This document shows positions 1 to 14,000 of a stretch of 64,000 nt of DNA, one piece after another. How positions within the stretch are numbered: position 1 is the stretch's first letter; every line of letters starts with the position of its first letter. The DNA lies in assembly GCF_002443255.2 (NCBI RefSeq), contig NW_019211455.1, positions 6,183,909 through 6,247,908 of the forward strand. Reading direction: 5' to 3'. This stretch comes from Varroa destructor (taxonomy: Eukaryota; Arthropoda; Arachnida; Mesostigmata; Varroidae). A model generated the notes under the pieces. The model was given only the letters and a program-made list of their open reading frames with translations, had not been told where the DNA came from and did no database searches. Made by a program: the position numbers and the translations under genes.

Positions 1-3000
1 AGAAAATTCACGACAGTATTTAACAGAGCAATCCTTACTTAAAAACCTAGTGGTTGCATATCAAAATTAAAAAGGTGATAATTAAAGATCTGTTGTTTCA
101 GTCGTACGTTGCCAAACAACGGGGGGCAATATGGGACATCCGAGAGGCTCTAATGATTTTGCAGTCAATCCAGATAGAAGATGCTAGTGCTGAAGAAAAG
201 AACGTTGAAACTGATACTGTTTTGTGTAAGCATACGTCTGATTGCCAAAACTCGTAACTCGCTAACCATAGAATCGTCTAGTGAGCAGAAAACATAATAC
301 CAATATCAAAACAATCGGTTAGTGCAATCTATTTGGGTATTGAGAAGGAACCGCGAATTGATGCGGCAGACCTTTAGGACACGTATGCGTATTAAGAAAG
401 TAGCTGTAGTTACAGTTCGAAACAGAAGTACCTGTCGCAAATACCACTATTAGGCCATGGTCAACTTTTGCCTTTTTTCGTTTATCATATCTCACTATAC
501 TTATTGATGTCGTTAAGCAACGTTAACAGTACATAGTCGAAGCAATAGCGCAACACAAATAAACGATCTAGCCATCTTTATTAAGAGCCTCTTCTCAAGG
601 ACACAGCAATGGCAGTGGCTGTTCGCAAGATACTTTGAAGCTCAGCATAAGCTGCTTTACGAATTGGAGACGTTGTCTTCATTTTAGATAGCATAACAGC
701 CTGAACTTCAATTGTACACACTGTAAGGGATTATTTATATTTACTAAAATAAAGCCAATAAATAAAAAAAAAATAAATAAATAAAAAATAAGTAAGTTTT
801 TAGTACAAGCCGCGTTATGAAAGGTCCTCTACGATTCAAAGTACGTTTCATCAGTATTGTCAAAAAAGCGCCAAGTTAGCGATGCACAATGTCTTCGTCA
901 GGATAGCATAATTCGTTTCAATTGGTTTTTAAGTTAAATGGCCCCACCGTAAATTGACAGTTGATGAGAATGAACGCCCTTCCTTAAATAGGACGATGTA
1001 AACGGAAATATCTCTAGCTACTCAGAGCTATGGTGTGGCTATTAATCGGCTACATGTACCACGTAATAGTCGCATATTCTCCATTCTCTAGAAATCACCA
1101 TGTTTGACATCCCGATAACAAATTGCAATCGATTTCTTTTCGCCAGCGGCACTCGCTCTAAAGCGTCTGGACAAAACTATCCTTTATGCCTTCAAGATGG
1201 TGCCTGTTGTTGGCTCATAAATCGTCCATAGTTGCCATTTGCTTTCCCTACTGCTTCGTTACCTCCCTCCTCCCCATGATTTTGGAGTAGTTTGTTAAAA
1301 CAATTGTCCCACTGCCGAACCGGTGCTATGCCGTGTTGTATTTTCGTCGCCGATACATCTCGGAGACCAAAAATTCGGCCGCGCCTGGTCTTTATGCTGT
1401 TTACTGTTGTTACTAACGTGTGTGTGAGTGGGCTTCTTTAGTAACCAATGGGCATCAAATAGGCTCAACGTGTTCACTTTGGGCCTGCCGTTCACCCGGT
1501 TATTGCCTTCGGGCAAACCGAACTGTTGCATAGGGAAGGCACAGATTATGGCAGGGTTCAGCGATAGCTTCATTGCTACTTCGAGTTGTATCGGTACTGC
1601 ACAAGGACCGGAAGCTCTTTTAAGACTAGATCAAAAGAGGACCAGCAAATATGGCGAGCGAACGATCGCAAACCGAAGAAGCTGAATCGTCGAGTCACCA
1701 CACGCCAAGAATCGAATCGCCCGGCTTCAAGCCATTGAGCCATCGGCTCACCTCGCACACGAATGAGCCAAGTCACAGAAGAAAAAAGCTATATTAATAT
1801 AACCGCCATTATCATGCCATACTGACGCATAGCAGAGACCACGGAGGATAAGGCCAAGAAAGCTAGAACCGAGCAGTTGAGAGGCTTTGGCCTTTCAGCT
1901 GTATGTGACCCAAGCGGCCAGCTGATTAGAGTATCAGTCGATAAATATCGCAAGACATTCGCGGTAGCAGTTAAAGTAGATGTCTAACAGTGGACCCAGT
2001 CATACTGGCGGATATTAGCCTTAATAACTGATTCGACAGAAATGTCAGAACAATTTAAAAAAATAAGACAGTGTTCAGAACTCTCCATGAAACTCCGAAT
2101 GCTTCGTAAGACTAAGCTTTTATTGGCACACGTTGAAAAAAACTAGAAGAAGAAGCATTTTAAAAACATAGCTAAACACATACAAAAGCGAAGTTATTAT
2201 GGAATGTTGAAATTACTAGAATAAGGTGTATATATCACATCAATTCCACTTGAAAGTTTTAAGTTTGCTGCCTCGTTTCAGCAAACTATATTTGACGACG
2301 TATCGAAATTCGCTAGCTGCGTCTACATCTTATGCAACCTTTGCGCTTGACTGTGCTGGTTAATGATAAAAATTATACCTCTGAAAATATGTAGTAAATT
2401 TCATTCAAAGTTTTCTTAGAAAGTAAAAATTGGCTATTTTGGGCTTCTTAATGAAGCTTTACAGAGAAAACTCGCCGCTAACGCGCGTGTGAGGTTGACG
2501 CGGGGGGTTTAAGCTTCAATAGTTCAAGTTGTCGAAGATTGGAAGCGTATATAATCGTGAAAGCTATTTGAAGTGTAGTAATTCGAATTTTTGAGATTAC
2601 GTCTCGAAGTGAAATATGCGGTGCAGAGCTTTGGTAGTATATATTTTTTTAAATGTACCCAATACAGATTTTTTTCTAACGAATATACATGCTATAACAA
2701 AGCTGAAAGGCTAAAAGGTTCATAGCAGGTATCTTAGAATGACCTACTATACAAATTTTAACACCTAATTCGGCTTATTGTGATTCCGAATTGAATGTCA
2801 CCGCTGCAAAGCTTCCTAAACATTATAGCCATCGAAAAACTAGCTCGCTTTAGTAATAATGTCTTGTAATCAAAAGTTTGCATAACTAACTTGAGTAATC
2901 TTCCTTTCTGGATCCACATCAAGGCTGCAATGTCTCGGTAAACGCAACGGCGCCTATTCTGATTGTGGTCTCAGTGGAGAGGTACTAAAGGTTTTGGGTA

Positions 3001-6000
3001 CACGTACCCTCGATAGAAACGTGCTGGGCTCTTAGTTAGCGAAGGACAACGAGACAGCTGGGTTTGAATCTGGGCACAAATGCACGTGAAGCAATAACGA
3101 ACGCAATGAATAGCGCAATCCGTTCTCCTGCTTGGTTCCTGAATACCGCCTGGTAATTATGTCGGAAGCTAGCTTTCCTAGGCACAACTATACATAAATC
3201 AAGATTTAGCAGTGACTCTTGTAGTCTTTCTTTTCAAAATAAACACTAACAGCTTATTAGACCAAGCAACAAACTTATCTAAATTATAAACTGATTCTAA
3301 ACGATCTCCAAACGACTCACCTTTCGAATGGCTTATCAGCAGCTGAAACACAAAGTGACGCATTATTAGGTTTTAGCTAGTTTAGGACGTTAGGAACTAC
3401 TCTAAGGCATACTTTTGTAGGACGCGCAGCCTAACCATTAAATCTAGATGGAAGCTGATTTCATACCATTCGAAATCACCCTGCACCATTGTTGATTCAT
3501 GGTCATAGTACGCTCAATACACAGACAACTCGTTTACCTCGTATACTGATGGCACTTGTAGTAGTCAGTCGGTACACAATAAAACAAAGCTAACGATTAT
3601 TAACCGTACGCAGGTGACAATCTTTTGCATCTTCACCAAGAATGAGTTCTGCTTTAGGCCGTGACTGATGGCTTTTGTTGCTTGTGAAACTTTGGCAAAG
3701 AACTGCCATATTGTTCCACTAATTATAGTTAAGATTAGATAATACACGAAACATCTATGCTATACAGGGACTACAAATCATTAAAAACACATCCACGGAG
3801 AACTCGTTTCAAATGGCTAGAGTGTTCGAAATTATTCAGCGTATTTCGTTTGTCGAAGATCTATTGACGTTTTATGCTATGAAGATAAAGACCAATTAGA
3901 AAAATACGTGTTCTCAAAAATTAGCAAAAAAAAAAAGAAAAAAAAACCAAACACACGGCGTAAGCGAGAAATCAGCGACCACATTTGTCCTCTTTAGGGA
4001 TTCGAACCCGTTTTAGGTACTGTATAATGAGCATTTCAATGAACCACAAGGCAAAGCTGGAGCTAATTCAAATACACTATCCATAGGAAATACGGCAACA
4101 TTAGTATATGGGCTTATATTAAGTCTGTAGCGTTTCAAGTAATGGGGCTCTGGTCTCACTTCGTTTGTGCATTGGTTCTAAATACTAGCCGTTTTCGCAC
4201 CCATATGATTGTCATGGCCCATTAGTAGTATGCATTATATATGCTGCCGTTATAGTTTCACCTATACTCATGTTTAAAATATTCTACCAATATTTCAGCT
4301 GGCTTGGCACATTCATAACTCATTTGATGTTAGAATTGGATAGATCTAGAGCTGAATAGTCGTTCGGAAACTAAGTCCCGAGAGAGTAGTTGGAAAGATA
4401 TATACGACTGGCATCTATCCAGCGCCCTTTTTCCCATAGGCGTTAATGACCTAAAACTCTTTATTGAGAATGTCTGCATCTAACCATTTTCACGAGTCTG
4501 GCGTCGGCTTATGAACTGCTGTTATCTGAAGTACTAACTGCCCTCACGGGAGAACAAAAATCAATTGTATTTCATATTAAACATATTAAAACTACTGCTT
4601 CTATGAATAGCGTCGAACACATATGTTTTGAAATGGAACGTAATTTGTCATGCTGTGTTTTCATATGACTGCATTATTCCAACAATGTCACTTTGAATCT
4701 TCGCCCTTAATACTGAACAAGCAGAGCTTTACCATATAAGAACTCATCTTGACAGCCCTTCAAATGGTAATTACCAATCGCTAGAGTATTCTAAAATAGT
4801 CTTCAGATATACGGCCGACAGTTACTGAGCTCATGCCTCGGCTCACGTCTGGTAGGGGAGGGCCGTGGGCAAGTGCAAGAGCCCAGGGCGAGGGTAGACA
4901 CCCAACTGAAACTGCTTCCGGACATAGCAGATATCTGTGTAATGGCAAGTATGACATTCGAAAATCTTCTTTCCAACAAAAGCTCCGCTCGAAAATTTTC
5001 GATACACGTTCAGAACAAGTGTTTCACTCTAAGCATAGACTGTTTCACGCAGTTCACAGCGTTCACACTGGCATCGTATCTATTCTGTATAAGACGTTTT
5101 TGCACGATCCACACCAATATCTCCACTAGCTTATACAGATACTATACTGACACATTCTAACACTTCATTACTCAGAGAGCAAGGTGTTTGAGAGGGAGAC
5201 GTGGCCGTCCTGTCATCTTTTACGTTGATATTACTTACTTCTCACCTGCGCGATTAGTTTTTGTGCAAACCTCAATGTGTGGTTTAAGTAAGACTTAAGG
5301 ACTTGAAACCTTTTTTACTGTCTTTATCTGAATGTGTCGTTTTTTTGATATTGCGGAACACACATCCGTGACTGACCGAAGTTTTGCCCCTTGGGGGGTT
5401 TGAATAGAGTTGCGGCAAAAATCGGTAAACATTGGGCACTTTTCTGATTGACGGGGTACTATATATGAGCATGTAGCACATATTTTTCGCATAAAAATTG
5501 GTAGAGCCGCTCCCAGTACATATGTATACGTGTACATATATAAATTCTCACCAGCTTAAAATATGAGATAGAATATGTGATGTATAAATTCCTATATCCG
5601 CAGAAGCGTTTCACAAAATCATAACAGGCCTTAATCTACTTAATTAAAATGGCAGTTACAAACGCCTCCTTAGAACAAAAAATATTTTATAAGATGAGAA
5701 GTCCATTGTTTTCAATAATTTTAGCTCTTTTTTTTTTTTTATATATACACGACGCGATCTATACTGGTTGAAGAAATTCAATATCAGGCACCATGACAGC
5801 GTTCATGTATTATAAAACTAAACGTATCTATTATTTTACTTTTCCGTAAAAGGCTAATTGTATATTCTGTTAGGCACTAAGCTCCGACTTGATGTGGAAA
5901 TGTTCCCGAAAATGGGAGCCCACTTCGTTAGCTTTCTGCTCCAACTAAAATTTCCATACTATTTCAGTAGATTTACTTCAAGTCCGACTTGAATTAGATG

Positions 6001-6067
6001 CGTCGGTATCAAACATTTATGTTTACAATATCTGTACCCTCTATAATGTCCGTATCGTAGTACTTAC
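1..6067. other. Non-coding stretch, probably intron of the twitchin-like gene
   Basis: No exon of a known family was recognised on either strand. Short open frames at 54-257 (+), 1295-1685 (both strands), 3565-3747 (-), 4833-5160 (+) and 5284-5537 (-) overlap one another on opposite strands or in different frames, have no family motif and look like chance. The twitchin-like gene exits at 6068 with a splice donor, so at least part of this stretch should be its intron. Simple AT-rich sequence lies around 750-790 and a T-run near 5727-5740. A very short exon could have been missed. Confidence 0.5.
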
Positions 6068-7422
6068 GCAAAAAGTTGAGGTTGATGGAAGAGCTGACAT
6101 CTCCAAGGTGGTTTTTGGCTGAAACGGTATAGAGTCCTTTATCGGGTTCGTACACGTCGTCAATGGCCAGCGCGATGTAGTATTTGCCCGGAGCCTTCTC
6201 TAATATCTTATATTCAGTTCGCTGAGTGTCCAGTACCTCATGTTCATTGCGAAACCATTGAACCTGAGAAAAGGTAATCGTTCCAAAAATACTACAGCTC
6301 TGTAAAAGTTTTTGTTGGTAAAGTGAATTTACAATTTTATCGGATTTGATATTTATGAAGTGTCAACCTTTCTGCGCACCCGTAGGATACCTTTTTATGG
6401 GCAGATTTTATTATGAGGCAAAGACATATCATGGAATTTGTATTTAAAGCCGGAAAGACAGATGTTTGGAACTTATTAAGACACATTTACTTGTGGCGAC
6501 GAGCATGCGTTCATCCATCATTTTCAGTGTTAAAAGAAGATAAACTAGGGACAGAGCGACGAAAACAGGACGTTCGTGTTCAAAATATGAACAAAGATGC
6601 GTTATTTCCTAATATCCTTCACTTGGACGAACCCACGCGACAAAATTACAAACTTCCTTGGTTTATCAAAATCGAAAGTCTACGTTGCTGCCAGTTCTCA
6701 TGAAGCATTCACAGAATCCCAGGAAAATTTCCATGGGATGAAGCGAAAAATCTACATGGCTCAAAAGCTCATTAAAATGCGGAGAGGCCAGTTATCCAGA
6801 AATTTCGATACAGAAATTAGCAGCCACCTTCGAGAGAGGAGAGTGTTTCTTTCCCAGTTGGGTCGTTCAGATAAGCTCCACCAGTACAACTTGTTGCGCT
6901 TTTTAGAACTTTAAACTATGACCAGTTCCAGATAAGAATTTGCTGGATTTGTTGTGTACAATGCCTTTTAGCAAATCTAGAAGGTACGTTTTTAAAAATG
7001 ACATGTGGGCAATTTAGACCCCAGAGATAGCTGTCGTCATCGAACGTCCCTGCCGGCATATGCAAAAAAGTTACTTACCAAAATACCTGCTTTTACCTAC
7101 ATGCAGTTAGTAAACATGCGGCAAGTATAAATGGTGTGCCAGTTTATCCCGTATATCGATGGGAAATTGTATAAGTCCAAATAAAGCTTTAGTCAGTCTC
7201 TATTTAAGCTTCGTGAGATCACGCCCTCTGTTTTGCGCTATCTTACGGTAAAGTTTTATACAGAGAAAAAGTCAGAAATTACTATACGTTAGCAATAAAT
7301 CTAGTTACCGTGGGTCTCGGATTGGCGATAAGTTCACATTCGAATACCAGCCGATTTCCGTCGTCCTCTTGTCGTAGGATTGGCTTGTGGAGAAACGTTG
7401 GCGCTACAGGCTCCTTCGACAT
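6068..7422 (-). CDS. Twitchin/projectin-like titin-family protein, N-terminal Ig domain (partial, two exons)
   Basis: Two exons on the minus strand: 7422-7309 (38 codons from an ATG, start MSKEPVAPTF) and 6263-6068 (65 codons plus one base). The first ends ACG|GTAACT, the second begins after TTTTCTCAG and ends TTGC|GTAAGT, and the phase is continuous. Together they encode one I-set immunoglobulin domain. It has the titin-family opening (APTF..KP..RQEDDG, then FEC), the Ig tryptophan (VQWFRN), and the late block DDVYEPDKGLY followed by AKNHLGD and the closing INLNF. The family holds giant cytoplasmic muscle proteins that link thick filaments to the Z-disc, often with a kinase near the C-terminus. 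The short start directly before the first Ig domain resembles twitchin/projectin N-termini. The remaining Ig/FnIII/kinase exons must lie left of the window. Another titin-like protein such as a stretchin is possible. Confidence 0.7.
6264..7308. other. Intron 1 (coding) of the twitchin-like gene
   Basis: A 1,045-base intron bounded by donor GTAACT at 7308 and acceptor CAG at 6264 on the minus strand. It splits the Ig domain just before its core tryptophan. Two plus-strand open frames, 6413-6703 and 6597-6914, overlap each other and carry no recognisable domain, so I do not call genes here. Confidence 0.6.
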
Positions 7423-7441
7423 CTTGTTCAAATCGTTTTAT

Positions 7442-7464
7442 GCTAACCTTTACTAGAGGTTAGC
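7442..7464 (-). promoter_or_regulatory. Inverted repeat in the 5' leader of the twitchin-like gene
   Basis: Two perfect 8-base arms (7442-7449 and 7457-7464) flank a 7-base loop, about 20 bases upstream of the ATG at 7422 on the minus strand. If transcribed, it forms a short hairpin close to the start codon. A role in translation is only inference. Confidence 0.35.
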
Positions 7465-10429
7465 CACTTTTGGCAGAATCCTCTAGCTACCACAACAGGT
7501 TAGTCAACTCAGCAACGAATGCTTGATGCATCACAACCGGAGACGCAATCACCAACGTGTACTCTTCCGGAAAATATCAACTGAAATGATTAATTATATT
7601 GAAATTTCATCGAACTGCGATTTCGGGTGATTCTTACTAAATTGTTCAAGTAAATTTATATGTTCATTCATTGTTTTTACAAGCTCTAAACTATTTACGC
7701 ACTTGAAATATTACTCGTTAGGAATAACCTTAGTTAACTTCTAAGGACAAGCTAAGCGTGTTGTTTCGCTGATAAAATATTCATCACGCTTTAACAATTA
7801 GCCATTGCGTAGAGCTCGTTTCACGCCGTTTTAAAAACTTTAGGCCTTTCACTTTAGGCCACGTTCGGTGGGCGGGGTCAGAGCCTTTTCCACTGATCCG
7901 CTGTGTCAGCTTATCGTGGTTCTTATATTTGGTCTTGCCATCGAGCTCGAGTTGAGCGGTGTCAGTAAAGGTAATCGTCGTATCAATGTACTTTCAGCGG
8001 TCCTCTACATTCAGTTTCGCCTATGCCTGTCTATGTCTACAGTATATATGAAATTTAAGGGAAAAGAGTACATATCTAACCTAGCCCGCACACACCAATT
8101 GACATAGATATAGTTCAGTCTTTCGTAAGTGTTTTCATCTCATTCCGGAAAAAGGCACAAGGTTTTTTCAGAACAGAAAATCACGTTGGAATGAACACCA
8201 GATTAACCTGACTCAAGCCCAGCATCATCTTTCAGGTCCTAGAAACGGATTCATTAAATCTAGTAGAAGTAAAAGGGACCGAGCTTAAGCGACATTTCGT
8301 TGTATAAAAGAGCTGAATGCCAAAAGTTCTCCTTGGCAGTACTGCAGTGAGGTCGACCGTCATCTAGAGCAAAAGGCAATACTCCATTAAACGTTAAACA
8401 TATAGCTATCTGCTGTATCCGCTACTTAGACGCAAAATGCTATTTTACCTAATCAAACTGAGTGTTAGTTCAGTCCTACCGTATAGAAAATCCGCTGTTG
8501 GATCGTCTCTTTACTATTATTTTAGAAAGGATCAATTATTACAAGTATTGTCTCTTTAAACGCTTGCGGAAATCATATAATGATTGTAAATTTAAACAAA
8601 AACCTTGTAGGAAACACGATTAAATTTGGCGTATTGGTTCAGCTGAGACTGCAAACAGAAAATAAGCGCAGAGCTTTTTAGATGGGCTGCGAGTTGCTTT
8701 TTTGCTGAAGTACCTGTTTAAAGGCATCTTCAGTTTATCCACAATACGGTATACCGAGATATCAAAGGATAACAAGAATCCAGCGCATGCTCATAGAGGA
8801 ATACATCATAGTGATCCAGAATACATGATCAAATATAGAACAAAGTTCCCGATGTGCACTCTGGTGGCTCCAGAGTGACAAGCATATAATGGGATCATAA
8901 GAAAAAGCTTTTTGTTTGGTGACGCTTTAGCATTACGTGTAAAACAGCTAATTGTAAAAGTTCTGCCTTTTCCAGACGAAAAGAAAGTAATGTCGTTTTA
9001 GCTGAATATTAGTTAAGTCGGTCGTGTCGGCTCTGTTCCTTTGAATAGTAAATGGGATTAGACACCGGTCGGCAAATGCATTGGGCTATTTATGCAGAAT
9101 TTAGCTGTTCTTTCTTATAATTTACTTCGTTACTTGAAAGTGAGTTTGTCTAGGTGTCTACACCAAAGTCGTTCTAACTCTGAATTAACTCCAAATAATT
9201 TTCCTTGGTTTAAGCTATAAAAAATTCCACGCTCTTATGTCTAAGATGCAGGCAGATGTTATCCGCTAAGATTTGCATAGCTTGCAGTTCTCAGCTATAT
9301 TTTTGGTATCTAAAAGAAGGAAGTCGGAGTATTTTTGTTAGCGCGGTTACGAATATCGAAAACCAAGTTAAGTGACTGCCAACGAATAATTTCTTCCAAC
9401 ATAAAACTATTTTCCACCGAATTATCTTTGTACGACGTACAGGAAGAAGTTTTCTTCAAATTAATACTTACGACACCCTAAGGATGCATGAACACGAGAA
9501 GGTTGGCGCTGTGACACGCTCACACTGACGCATCAATATGTTATACTGGTAGGATTAGTTATGGTATCCTTTATGCATGTCTTTGTTGTTCCTGCATTAA
9601 CCAAGCTAAAGATTTAACCACGTCCAGTTAACCTCACGACTTCAGCACTCCCCGCACACGTTTTCATGCATTTGGTCAAATAACACTTCCTTTCGAATTT
9701 CCTATAGTGCACGTGACTGAGTGCCGCCGTTTACGTGCGAACAATAGGGGTGGCTCTCTATCTAAATGGCACCCGGTCCTTTTTCGAATGAACGGAGCAG
9801 TCTAGGTATCTACTTTTGGAAGAGGACTTACGCAACTGACTATAAACTGCATAGGACTCGAAAAGGGAGGGATCACACTCGCTGGTAAAGCTGCCTGGTT
9901 GAGCGTCTCAAGTCACTGCTGCCGCTACTGTAGGTTAAGCGATAGGTCCTGTGACCTGGGAAGAATAGGGAAACCGGTAAAAACGGATGCCCCGATATAG
10001 TCTACAATAGCTATTACATGGCAGCATATCACTTAGTATGGAACATTACAAAGCTGAGCTCCCGCAAGGAGCGGCTTGACCTTAGCAGGACGGTCGCAAG
10101 AACACTAGTAGTTCCCCTTCTGAAACCACCCGAACAGGACAAGCAGTCATAGCACGGCACAGCTAGCTATTAGTATATCGTTTTAAAAACCACGGAAACA
10201 GCGATCCTTTTGCTCGTTCATTGGTTTAATTCAGAATTGATCCTCTAGGGTGATAGATCTCTCAAGGTGTAAAAACCACACGCATATTTACCTTAGCACT
10301 TGAAACATCTATAATTCGTCCTGTATAGTTTCTGCTAATGTCGTTTTAAGTTGGCTTTCCACTTAAGGGAATTATACAAGCTTAACGATGTACTCGTATA
10401 TCGCCATTTGATTGCAAGATCAAGGCTGC

Positions 10430-11070
10430 TAGTCAAAAGATAACGCCAAGTAACAAGCTAGGTTACGACTTACGGAAGACTTCCTTCGAAAAGGCAGAGC
10501 GTGTTGTGTCGTCTGCAAGCAGGTCGCGTAGTCTGCGAGGTTTTGTAGCTGGATAACCCTGCTAAGGCAACGTTGTTCGCACCGAAGGGTTTTAAAAACA
10601 TGAACTAGTCGGCGTAAGTCTCTATGCGCTGCCACCAGACCCAAGTCAGCGACTACAGCAGTTCTAGGGTAAACCCGGAGCCGGGTGAAAAGGGCGGATA
10701 TTGCATCGCAGAATTACTACTAACACCATCATCAACAGTGACAGGAGACCACGATAGCAGCACAGCCCGGAAGACACAGGTCTCCTCTTAGCATCCGAAA
10801 GGAACTCGTTCTAGAGGCCTCCCTGATCCGGCTAATTCGGGTGCTGTTTCTCAGGCATGCACGCTCAACCCGTTTAGATGAAAGACGCGGGCTCTGGCGC
10901 CGTTTCAATGCCTTAGACGGACGGGGCTCTTACAGAGTTCCAACGCATCCGCGAGGTTGGTCAGTCTATAGAACGAGCAACGACAGTGGCAGTAGCAGCA
11001 CCGAGAACACCAATACCTGGAACCGACGATGCGAGAGTTGTCGGATGGGTTCACCTACCGTTGCATAGCC
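10430..11070. other. GC-richer island of unknown function
   Basis: Base composition is clearly richer in G and C than the flanking AT-rich sequence. Open frames run on both strands (10429-10644 minus, 71 codons; 10841-11068 plus, 75 codons), but neither protein shows a known motif or sensible splice-site flanks. Candidates are an untranslated first exon or promoter of the minus-strand twitchin-like gene, or a decayed insertion. I cannot choose between them. Confidence 0.3.
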
Positions 11071-14000
11071 CTATTACATTAATACAACATATTGGCCAAT
11101 CAGTCGCCACCAGCCAGAATGGTTGAGTCTGCATACCATTCGTTCTGATTGTGAGCAACAGCCGGAGTGGCGTTACGCCACGGGGCCCAATGCAGACAGA
11201 AAACAAAAAACCGGAGTTAGTCGCTTTTCGAGAACTCTTTAGCTAGTTGCAATGAGCGGTGTCGTTGTACACGCCATAGACTTTTACAAGTATGAAATCA
11301 AATGAAATAAAAATATCGTAAATAGCACTCGAACTCGAAGAAGCTCGCATAAGCGAGAATATATTGAGCTTGTTTTAACAGGTTCCATATAATTGAAATT
11401 TAGAATAATCAAATAATATGATAAGGAGCAACTGAGAAACGGGGAAGAAACTTAGAACAAATCCTATTGTTTTTCGGGTCCAGAAGTAAGGAGAATCTAC
11501 CTTGTATTCTACAACTCGAATGATCTAAACACTCAATTAGCACCAGCTCAAAGCAAGTTCATTTCAAATAAAATAATTTTGAAATTTCAGATGCCGTCGC
11601 AGATGTCGTCGGGGGGGGGGCACAGTGGATAATTAATAATTGGACTCTGTCCTCTAATATTGCTGACTCGTATATAAAGCAGTCCGCTATGGCCTTGCGT
11701 GTAAAGGTATTGGAATAGAACTCTATGGATCCATAGAGAATCACATGCGCTGAGTATATTTCTGAGGATTCACTAACAACAAAAGAAAATTTTATATAAT
11801 TTGTCTAAAAAGTAACCTGGCCCGTATAATAAAATGATAAAAAATAAAAGAACAAAGAACTTACGTTCTTTACAAATTATGTAGGGCTAGCTTTATGAAG
11901 AAAATTTTCACTTGAAATATGGAAACCCGTTTTCATATTTAGAATACAAAAAAAATCTATCCGAAACATTTGTAGGACACTCTGATAAGAAGAAGCAGTA
12001 AATCCGGTACGAAATGCTGCTGCGCCTCGTAATTATTGCTATATATATTTACAAAAGTATGGATATTGGATCTTATTGTCGGTAAGTCACGTTTCTTGTT
12101 ATAAGTTCATGCTGAAATTACACGAACATAATATTACAAGTTAATGTTATCGATATGGTTGTTCTTACGTGCACATTGCTCACTATTTGAAACGCGAGTC
12201 TTCAAGGAATAATAGTAATAACCAATGAGGAAAATTTTGAAAAAGTTTAGTTAAGCGTTTCGCTGAAAAATAATGCGTTTAGCTAACGAACAGATTCTTC
12301 TAAAGGACGCATATTTAACTGGAAATAAAATCATAACATTACAATGACCATGTCAAAAATGTCATATGCAGCCTACAGTCCAACAACCTGTGAGGTTATG
12401 AAACCTTATATGAAATGATCTACGCCGTTACCAGTCATCCATAAAGGGCTTTGACTTTGTCAACTTGAAAAATTCACAATTATCATTAGACTAAATGAGC
12501 TTGATGATCAATCGCAATCTAAATCTAAAAATTAGCAAATATCTTGAAGATGAGTTGCTGACCGACTATGGGCTATGCCAGGCGCAATAGAGTAATTGGC
12601 CTTCTGCTCTTCTTTATTAAAAAATCTGCTAGGACATCACAGGATAAATCGTATTCTCTACGAGTTTTAATTCAACTAGAAAAATTGCTGATCATCAGCG
12701 TAATTAGTAGTACCATTGAGCAAAAAAATTTTCCAGGACAGTCTGCTCCTATGAAATAATAAAAAAGGTACATCATTGTGTTTTATAATAAAATCAACGA
12801 TTATGAAACAAAATCACATTTTCCCGCTCCATATAAGATGCCCGCATACGATATAAGAAATGCCCACTTTTCTGTAACTTTTTATAGATACGAAAAAAGA
12901 CTCTCCTAGGAGTAGGATATGCAATTTCTTACAGTTCCAGAAATATATCTCAAAAGATGTAGCAAATAACGCTCTGTATAATTTGCAAAAAAAAAAAACA
13001 GAAAATTGAATAGTAAAGCTTCCGCTAGAGAAACATACTAAACGAGAAAGAACAATTGAAATTTAATGCACCTTTAATTTTCACTAACAAGACAGTTTTG
13101 TCCCATCTTAGAAAACGCAGAACAGTTCCATTAATGAAGATGATAAGGTTAACACGAATACAATCTTCCTTAAAATAGCCGAAAATAAGTTATAAGTTAT
13201 TGAATACGACGGCGCTAGACCAGTATTCCACTAGAACACACCTGTACTGTTTCTATGCCACAGTGACTTTATCATTGGTATCGAGAATGAAAGATAAAGC
13301 GCACAAATGATTCAAAAATCTATTAATCAATACGTATTTGATGTTCGTCAATCGTTTGCCTACATGTGAATGAGGAAACAACAAATTAATTCAATGCCCA
13401 ATGTTGAAATGATTGAAATTCGCAAGTAATTTCTCAGGAGAAATCTCATAGCTGTTCAAAGTGCCAGCAGCAACGCTGCCTAGTTTCTATCCGAGGAAAG
13501 AGGTGAACGTTACTATTGATCAGCGAGTCTCGTTGATGAACATCAAAACACCCCAAATAAAGTATTATGGCGACGTTGGAGTATATGCAAACTGGACTTC
13601 ACTATGTACCTGATCATGTTTTATGCATTCCAAAACTCTGAGGGAACAAATGATTCCAGAACGCTTGCATAGCTAGTATAAAACGCAAATAATAAAGCAG
13701 GGCCCAAAGAGTATCAAGAATTAATCATGACTAAACAAGCCCATTTGATAGGCACATCGTTGATAGGCTTGTTTGTTGCTCTGGAGTGATGTGAAGGTGG
13801 AATCTTTGGATCTCCGAAAATCCGTTGTAACGAGCAATATGCGTTAGGAAATATAACAGACACTTTCTCACGGTGCGAATATTAGAGATGTATTTATAAG
13901 GCTAGATGGTGGATAACGAAAAATCATGAAAAGCCGAAAATAGGTTAGGCCATCTATTTTCTAATAAAAAAATATATCTTAACTCACATAAGATAAAGGT

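Noticed and set aside
1295..1776. Opposite-strand frames of 92, 85 and 66 codons
   Set aside because: They overlap on both strands and show no domain or splice structure; likely chance in a locally GC-richer patch.
3055..3085. tRNA-like GGGTTTGAATCTGGG
   Set aside because: The two sides do not pair as a T-stem and no cloverleaf can be drawn.
3990..4012. Possible minus-strand tRNA T-arm (GGTTCGAATCCC)
   Set aside because: Only three stem pairs form, and no matching acceptor stem, anticodon arm or D-arm was found around it.
4833..5160. Overlapping plus-strand frames of 98 and 95 codons
   Set aside because: Two frames overlap with no motif, splice context or neighbour supporting either; composition looks random.
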